A stretch of 64,000 nucleotides of DNA, taken from assembly GCF_009662475.1 (NCBI RefSeq), contig NZ_CP045571.1:2168501-2232500 (forward strand), in the 5' to 3' direction. The DNA is from Acidithiobacillus thiooxidans ATCC 19377. GTDB taxonomy: Bacteria > Pseudomonadota > Gammaproteobacteria > Acidithiobacillales > Acidithiobacillaceae. Shown in pieces: positions 60,006-64,000 of the stretch (within the stretch, counting starts at the first letter, position 1; each line of letters begins with the position of its first letter). The notes under the pieces were generated by a model. The model was not told the origin of the DNA, did no database searches, and saw only the letters and a program-made list of their open reading frames with translations. The position numbers and the translations under genes were made by a program.

Positions 60006-60931
60006 CGTGTGCCTCCTGCTATTTTTATGGAGATGACATCGCCATCTATGCACTGGTCTTCAGAGAGCCAGTCTTGAATGCCCGATTTCCGCGTGGTGGG
60101 CTTTGCCAGGAATCGCTCGGTATGTTCTGCATCACGGAAGATGAGCGTCAGGTCGTTAAATTCGCGTCTGCGGTCATTGGCGCCCATGTGCCAATCAGAG
60201 TTCTTGCATCCGTCAATGGCAGCCAAGGCCGCTTGTAACCCGTAAGTCTTGAGCGCCCACTCAATGCGTGCTTTGCGTTTGCTATCCAGTTTCGCCAGTT
60301 TTTTTCCCATGACGGATTGCCAATGGGAGAAAACCACATCCACCTGCTCCGAAGGGGCAGGTTTTGGCGTCGGATTTGACAGAGTTGTTTTATTAAGGGG
60401 GATATTTATATCCCCTAATGAATAGTGATTAATGATATCTGCCGGGTTTTTGGAATTTTCGCTTGCCGGGTTCATGCCGGGTTCTTCTGTATCTGGTGTG
60501 TATGTATCTGATTCTGCGTTGGTTTTGTAGGTTTCTTTTTTGCTGGGATTGCCTTGCCGGGTTCTTGCCGGGTTCATGCCGGGTTTATTTTTCTCAGAGT
60601 TATCCAAAGGCGCTAAAATAAGTCGAAAAACAATAGCCTCACCGCGCTGTTTGCTTCCCAAATCCTCCACCAAACCTTGCCGCTTTAACCATTCCATAGC
60701 GCGGCGAACTTTCCCGATCGATGGTGCCCCTGATTCCTCAAAACCTTGGTGTTCTTGTACATAAAGCATGGAACGGAGGCCCATCCATGAAATTCTGTGT
60801 TTTTGCCCAACTACCCCAGTCTGGTAATCCATCCGCTGCTTGAGGCAGAGATAGAGCCGGAAAACAATGTGTGGCAGGCCCTCCAAAGCCTCTAGCTCGT
60901 CGCCAGAGATAAAAACGTATGGGGCAATCAA
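60002..60931 (-). CDS. Phage O-like replication initiator
   Basis: The 309-residue protein has an N-terminal winged-helix region (VFRLYLCLKQRMDYQTGVVG then RAMEWLKRQGLVEDLGSKQR), a low-complexity linker with two GMNPA-type repeats, and a C-terminal domain with VVFSHWQSVMGKKLAKLDSK. This is typical of phage replication initiators. An origin may lie in its linker-coding part (60360-60600), where AT-rich stretches and short direct repeats occur. Confidence 0.65.
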   Translation of the reverse strand: MIAPYVFISGDELEALEGLPHIVFRLYLCLKQRMDYQTGVVGQKHRISWMGLRSMLYVQEHQGFEESGAPSIGKVRRAMEWLKRQGLVEDLGSKQRGEAIVFRLILAPLDNSEKNKPGMNPARTRQGNPSKKETYKTNAESDTYTPDTEEPGMNPASENSKNPADIINHYSLGDINIPLNKTTLSNPTPKPAPSEQVDVVFSHWQSVMGKKLAKLDSKRKARIEWALKTYGLQAALAAIDGCKNSDWHMGANDRRREFNDLTLIFRDAEHTERFLAKPTTRKSGIQDWLSEDQCIDGDVISIKIAGGTR

Positions 60932-61122
60932 TGCTTAATCCCCCGCGCTAACCACTGGACTTGTTTAAGCTCCAGGTAATCGGGAATGGTTTTGCAGCCT
61001 GCCGCTCGCACGATCTGCAAGTTCCGCTGCAGTTCTTCGGCGTTTTTCTTTTCCGCTTGGTATAGCGCGTCCTGCAGTCGCAATTCGCGGGCGCGCCTAT
61101 TCCGAAAGTTTGATGGCCTCAT
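60928..61122 (-). CDS. Small basic protein upstream of the initiator
   Basis: The 64-residue protein (start MRPSNFRNRRAREL) is arginine-rich and helical, with AEELQRNLQIV-like heptads. ATGA overlap with the initiator gene. It could be a CII-like or accessory factor, but nothing in the sequence decides this. A GCTATACC at 61059 is inside its codons and is not placed as a promoter. Confidence 0.45.
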   Translation of the reverse strand: MRPSNFRNRRARELRLQDALYQAEKKNAEELQRNLQIVRAAGCKTIPDYLELKQVQWLARGIKH

Positions 61123-61198
61123 GACGCACACCTTGGGACAGGAACGCATTTGGAATGTACGGTTTCATCAGTGAGACGCGAGGAGCTATTTATCCCGT

Positions 61199-61444
61199 TC
61201 ATGGGCAATTCTCCTGCTGGCGTTGTGCGGCAGGTGGATCTTCATCCTTCGGCCAGATGTCTGGGCGAAGTTCTGAGCGCTTAAGACGGGGATCGGCGGC
61301 GACCAGTTTCCGGACCATTAAAGGCCCAGGTATGCGGCGCTCGGTTGCGCACTGATAAAGGTACTTAGGCGAGGAATGCGTGGCTTCAGCCAGCTTCCTT
61401 AGCCCGTGCGGTCCTTCCAGTTCGTAGATTTCGAGTAGGTTCAT
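61199..61444 (-). CDS. Cro/YdaS-like regulator, probably leaderless
   Basis: The 81-residue protein (start MNLLEIYELEGPHGLRKLAE) ends its HTH with RRIPGPLMVRKLVAADPRLK and SELRPDIWPKD, the YdaS/Cro pattern. It faces the CI-like gene across operator O1, as Cro faces CI in phages. The -10 (TACCAT, 61451-61456) lies only six bases before the ATG, so its mRNA would start at or next to the start codon. Confidence 0.75.
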   Translation of the reverse strand: MNLLEIYELEGPHGLRKLAEATHSSPKYLYQCATERRIPGPLMVRKLVAADPRLKRSELRPDIWPKDEDPPAAQRQQENCP

Positions 61445-61450
61445 GGGCAC

Positions 61451-61479
61451 ATGGTAGCGATTCGCTACAATGTTCGCAA
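61451..61479. promoter_or_regulatory. Divergent promoter with operator O1
   Basis: The operator GTAGCGA-T-TCGCTAC (61454-61468) is a perfect palindrome with 7-bp arms. On the minus strand TTGCGA (61474-61479) and TACCAT (61451-61456) are spaced 17 bp. On the plus strand TACAAT (61466-61471) can serve the CI-like gene. Both promoters overlap the operator. Confidence 0.78.
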
Positions 61480-61494
61480 GAGGGAGGCAGCGAA

Positions 61495-62292
61495 ATGCTG
61501 GTTTTTGATTGTTCAATAAACCCCTATTCTTTTCGCATGGGTTATAAAGAAAACAGGAAAGCCAACCTAGCAAAGCTGGTTGAGGAATACGGATCTGCCA
61601 ATAAGTTGGTAGACGCCATGAGTGCTCGCCTGGGTCCAGGCGACAAGCTGAATCCAAAATACCTGAACCAGATACTCTCTGGGTTCATGGGGGAGCGCGA
61701 CAAAAAGCCTCGAGACCTTGGGGACAAGGCTGCCGCAAAAATAGAAAAGGCCTTGGGTTTACCCGCTAATTGGATGGATCAGGACCATTCATCTCCTGCA
61801 TCTAATGAAGTCGCTTATCCTTTGGCAGTCAATTTTGGAGGTGATGAACATGAGGCGGATTTGGTTGATCTCGGCCCATCTCTTGCGCCCCGCATGATTC
61901 CAGTGGTAGGAATGGCCCAGCTTGGCGATAATGGCTTCTATGAGGAGCTAGGCTTCCCGCCAGGAGATGGAGACGGATTTATTCAAGCTGTTACCAAAGA
62001 TGTCAACGCCTACGCCCTCAAAGTCAGAGGGAACTCAATGCACCCTGCTATCCGGGACGGGTGGATCGTTATGGTTGAGCCAAACAGAGAGCCCCAAATT
62101 GGTGAGTTTGTCGTCGTACAATGTGCCGATGGCCGCAAGATGGTCAAAGAGTTTCTCGGCTGGCGTGGCGATGAACTCATCCTTCAAAGCGTCAATGAAA
62201 ACTACGGCAGATTGACTCTGCACCCCTCAGAAGTGAGGGCAATTCAAGCGGTCGGCGGCATCCATCCGCCAAGCAAAAGAGAAATAAGATAA
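61495..62292 (+). CDS. CI/LexA-type repressor (HTH plus S24 peptidase)
   Basis: The 265-residue protein has an N-terminal helix-turn-helix-like DNA-binding domain (LAKLVEEYGSANKLVDAMSA then NPKYLNQILSGFMGERDK) and a C-terminal S24 domain. Ser is in KVRGNSMHPAIRDGWIVMV and Lys in ADGRKMVKEFLGW. Self-cleavage after RecA activation would induce the element, as for SXT-type and phage repressors. GGGAGG precedes the ATG at 61495; a second start at 61540 is possible. The three operators around it are its likely targets. Confidence 0.88.
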   Translation: MLVFDCSINPYSFRMGYKENRKANLAKLVEEYGSANKLVDAMSARLGPGDKLNPKYLNQILSGFMGERDKKPRDLGDKAAAKIEKALGLPANWMDQDHSSPASNEVAYPLAVNFGGDEHEADLVDLGPSLAPRMIPVVGMAQLGDNGFYEELGFPPGDGDGFIQAVTKDVNAYALKVRGNSMHPAIRDGWIVMVEPNREPQIGEFVVVQCADGRKMVKEFLGWRGDELILQSVNENYGRLTLHPSEVRAIQAVGGIHPPSKREIR

Positions 62293-62314
62293 ACTGCAAG
62301 TATCAGCGCTGATT

Positions 62315-62338
62315 AAAGCCGCCTCTGGGCGGTTTTTT
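62315..62338 (+). terminator. Intrinsic terminator after the repressor gene
   Basis: GCCGCC-TCTG-GGCGGT followed by a run of six T residues, 26 bp after the repressor stop. Confidence 0.85.
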
Positions 62339-62389
62339 ATTGCCCAAATTCTACGGAGGGACGCATAGAAAAATTTTATTATTTTTCTG

Positions 62390-62432
62390 GTAGCGATTCG
62401 CTATTGACTATCCGGTAGCGTATCGCTACTAT
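62390..62432 (+). promoter_or_regulatory. Plus-strand promoter with operators O2 and O3
   Basis: TTGACT (62404-62409) and TACTAT (62427-62432) are spaced 17 bp. O2 (gtagcgattcgctat, 62390-62404) overlaps the -35 and O3 (gtagcgtatcgctac, 62415-62429) covers the spacer and -10. Both match O1. The repressor would thus shut off the following small genes. Confidence 0.85.
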
Positions 62433-62468
62433 GACTTCCATCGGCACCAACCAATGGGAGCACAAACC

Positions 62469-62660
62469 ATGAATACTAAAACCATTGTCTTCATTCCCGC
62501 CCATGAAATGGACCGCCTTTGCTGGCTTGCCGAAAACTGCGGCACAGACGCCAGCGGGCGGTACTCAGAAAGGATCACACAGAACCTTCAGCGCAGCGAA
62601 AACGCCGAAGTCATCCCATTCCCTGAGCGTCATGGTTTGACGCCCAGCCCTGCAGCTTAA
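62469..62660 (+). CDS. Small hypothetical protein, repressor-controlled
   Basis: The 63-residue protein starts at MNTKTIVFIPAHEMDRLCWL after GGGAG. It lies directly behind the O2/O3 promoter, so it would be the first gene induced on repressor inactivation. No family recognised; an early-gene role is inferred. Confidence 0.55.
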   Translation: MNTKTIVFIPAHEMDRLCWLAENCGTDASGRYSERITQNLQRSENAEVIPFPERHGLTPSPAA

Positions 62661-62674
62661 TTAAGGAGAACATC

Positions 62675-62893
62675 ATGCAATTTATAAGCCCGAAATTTAA
62701 TCCTTATCACAAGGAAAAACGTGTAACCATCACTAATCGCGTTGACAAAGTTACCGGCGAACACATTGTCCTGAAACGTGGGAGCATTTCTGGCCGCGCA
62801 TGGTTAAAAACCGGAAAAGAAACGCGGGAATATACGAATGTGCAGGCGGCGCTTGATTCAATACAGATGTCCAACGCGCAGTTGCCGTTCTGA
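62675..62893 (+). CDS. Small hypothetical protein
   Basis: The 72-residue protein (MQFISPKFNPYHKEKRVTIT) has AAGGAG 8 nt upstream, is basic and contains TGEHIVLKRGSISGRAWLK. It follows the previous gene by 14 bp. No family recognised. Confidence 0.5.
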   Translation: MQFISPKFNPYHKEKRVTITNRVDKVTGEHIVLKRGSISGRAWLKTGKETREYTNVQAALDSIQMSNAQLPF

Positions 62894-62950
62894 TTTTTAA
62901 GGAGAAGATTCTAAGAACCAATAAATTATCGGCGCGGTGAGACCATCTGC

Positions 62951-62958
62951 GCTATACC
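62951..62958 (+). promoter_or_regulatory. GCTATACC box on the plus strand
   Basis: Lies 78 nt before the Imm-like start, farther than at other genes. The same octamer occurs here in the orientation of the gene. Confidence 0.4.
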
Positions 62959-63035
62959 AGGTTACTAGAGAAATTTTCATTTAACCCATCATATCGGTTT
63001 GGATAATTCACATTTATCAAACAGGAGTCCGCGAA

Positions 63036-63266
63036 ATGACGACGCTATTTATAATTGTTCTTTTAATTTTTGTGGTAATCATCTACTTCCTTCCAACAAT
63101 CATTGCCATACGTCGAAAGAAAAACAACGTTGCTGCTATTACGGCTTTGAATTTTTTCTTGGGATGGTTGGTGGTTGGTTGGGTAGTGGCTCTGGTCTGG
63201 GCATTGTCAGTGGATGCGCAGCCGCAGACCATCATCGTCAATAATCATAACGGAAAAACGGACTGA
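63036..63266 (+). CDS. T4 Imm-like superinfection immunity membrane protein
   Basis: The 76-residue protein has two transmembrane helices (about residues 3-22 and 35-60) with the pattern YFLPTIIAIRRKKNNVAAIT then NFFLGWLVVGWVVALVWALS, which is that of the superinfection immunity family. T4 Imm blocks entry of DNA from a second phage. AACAGGAG precedes the start. Here it may exclude phages or related elements. Confidence 0.85.
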   Translation: MTTLFIIVLLIFVVIIYFLPTIIAIRRKKNNVAAITALNFFLGWLVVGWVVALVWALSVDAQPQTIIVNNHNGKTD

Positions 63267-63294
63267 TCGGCGTACGGGAACCGATACCCGCCGC

Positions 63295-63302
63295 GCTATA
63301 CC
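63295..63302 (+). promoter_or_regulatory. GCTATACC box upstream of the last gene
   Basis: Plus-strand copy, 29 nt before the start codon at 63332. This shows that the motif follows gene orientation rather than strand. Confidence 0.65.
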
Positions 63303-63331
63303 CGACAAAGGGTAAAAAAGGAGCAGTATTT

Positions 63332-64000
63332 ATGAGTAATATTGGGGCCAGTATTGCATCACTCCTCAAGAAACGGTCTGCCAGGACAGACGATACCCAG
63401 CGCCCATCTGTGGAAGCCGAAATTCCGCAGACGCAGAAAGGCGTTGGTAAGAGGAAGCCTGTGATTTGGGTATTGGTAGCGCTTGGGATCGTCGCTGTAC
63501 TGGGCACTGCCTATGTAGCCATGGAGCGCAAGGTTGATATTCCTTTCCGCGCTGATGTGCCGATGCTGCAGGCTGCAACGAATACGGTCAGACCTACGGT
63601 TCCCTCAGATCCTGAAAACGTGCCCGTTCATACAGACTCCCCCGCCATTCCTCATACAGTCACTACCCCAACTGTTCCGAAACCGGAATTGACGGGAAAT
63701 GCTGCACACAGAGTGGCGCCCGATGTTGTGGTTCCAAACAATCGAGTAACGCAGATATCTCCCGATGCGTCAGCGACTCCCGGCATCTCTGCGACAACCG
63801 GAAAATCGTCCGCCCCTGACTCCGAAATCAGGAAGCTGAAGGCGGAACTGACGGCGCTGAAAAGCGAGATGGCTACGGTGAAGGCTGCCGCCGTCAAAGC
63901 CGCCGCCGAAAAACCCCGCGTCGTGTACCGGACTATCGTTCAGACGGTTCCTGCGGCTCCTGCCAAACCCGCACAGGTGGCACCTGCACCGGTCAGAACA
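63332..64000 (+). CDS. Partial membrane-anchored protein, cut by the window end
   Basis: The frame is open from the ATG (63332, AAGGAG upstream) to the end of the window, 223 codons. It has a basic cytoplasmic N-terminus, one transmembrane helix at about residues 44-63 (PVIWVLVALGIVAVLGTAYV), a Pro/Thr-rich region and a coiled coil (SEIRKLKAELTALKSEMATV). The Ala/Lys tail is low-complexity. Family unknown; the layout recalls inner-membrane tether proteins of secretion or pilus systems. Confidence 0.6.
   Translation, partial: MSNIGASIASLLKKRSARTDDTQRPSVEAEIPQTQKGVGKRKPVIWVLVALGIVAVLGTAYVAMERKVDIPFRADVPMLQAATNTVRPTVPSDPENVPVHTDSPAIPHTVTTPTVPKPELTGNAAHRVAPDVVVPNNRVTQISPDASATPGISATTGKSSAPDSEIRKLKAELTALKSEMATVKAAAVKAAAEKPRVVYRTIVQTVPAAPAKPAQVAPAPVRT

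Noticed and set aside
61059-61066. GCTATACC as a promoter for the initiator gene
   Set aside because: It lies 128 bp from the initiator start and inside the codons of the small gene, unlike the 24-36 nt spacing seen elsewhere.

Overview
The window is about 1.4 kb of chromosome followed by the left part of a large integrative and conjugative element (ICE). The chromosomal flank holds an RlmI-type rRNA methyltransferase gene and a tRNA-Thr(CGU) gene. The element begins at the 3' end of the tRNA and runs past the right edge of the window. High GC in most genes, a Trb-type (P-type) type IV secretion system combined with an R64-like type IVB pilus, and IS21 and ISL3 family insertions together suggest an acidophilic sulfur/iron oxidiser of the Acidithiobacillus group. 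That host assignment is inference; no marker here proves it.

Layout. 0-1.46 kb: methyltransferase and tRNA-Thr, the probable attL. 1.49-1.55 kb: a 12-bp tandem repeat. 1.6-22.5 kb (minus strand): a small membrane protein, ParB, ParA, TrbI, TrbG, TrbF, then TrbL, an EexN-like entry exclusion lipoprotein, TrbJ, two periplasmic proteins, TrbE, TrbD, TrbC, a proline-rich protein, TrbB and a ribbon-helix-helix protein. This T4SS block is interrupted by a plus-strand single-chain restriction-modification gene (7.8-10.2 kb) and by an IS21-family element (10575-13213, 7-bp target duplication). 22.5-28.4 kb is accessory DNA: an IHF-like gene remnant, an orphan RHH-domain protein, an ISL3-family element (24271-25572, 8-bp target duplication), and an AT-rich GtrB-like/membrane glycosyltransferase pair. 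28.4-43.3 kb is the type IVB pilus operon (PilV, PilM, a TraJ/PilT-type ATPase, PilS, PilR, PilQ, PilP, PilO, PilN, an EAL-domain protein, lytic transglycosylase PilT, secreted proteins, PilL). 43.3-55.1 kb holds an acyltransferase-like gene, conjugation-associated proteins, two tandem nucleotidyltransferase (AbiEii-like) modules, and three large polyvalent proteins, one of them a 1454-residue ArdC-type protein. 55.2-64 kb is a phage-like control and replication region: AlpA-like regulator, ORF6N protein, DNA methyltransferase, helicase-loader-like and initiator-like proteins, a Cro/YdaS-like gene, a LexA/CI-type repressor with matching operators, and small plus-strand genes including a T4 Imm-like superinfection immunity protein.

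The trb genes would build the mating channel. The pilus operon would make a thin pilus for recipient contact. ParAB and the CI/Cro-like switch would handle maintenance and induction. The restriction-modification, nucleotidyltransferase, ArdC, entry-exclusion and Imm-like genes defend the element or exclude competitors. No integrase, relaxase or VirD4/TraG coupling protein was recognised here; they may lie to the right.

Two signals stand out and are not explained by ordinary annotation. (1) A family of 18-bp units with a CCTGC core sits inside at least twelve unrelated backbone genes, in both orientations and several reading frames, always leaving the frame open. (2) A GCTATACC box lies 24-36 nt upstream of ten start codons on both strands, usually with a second TATnnCC half 18-20 bp further upstream, and looks like an element-wide promoter or operator signal.
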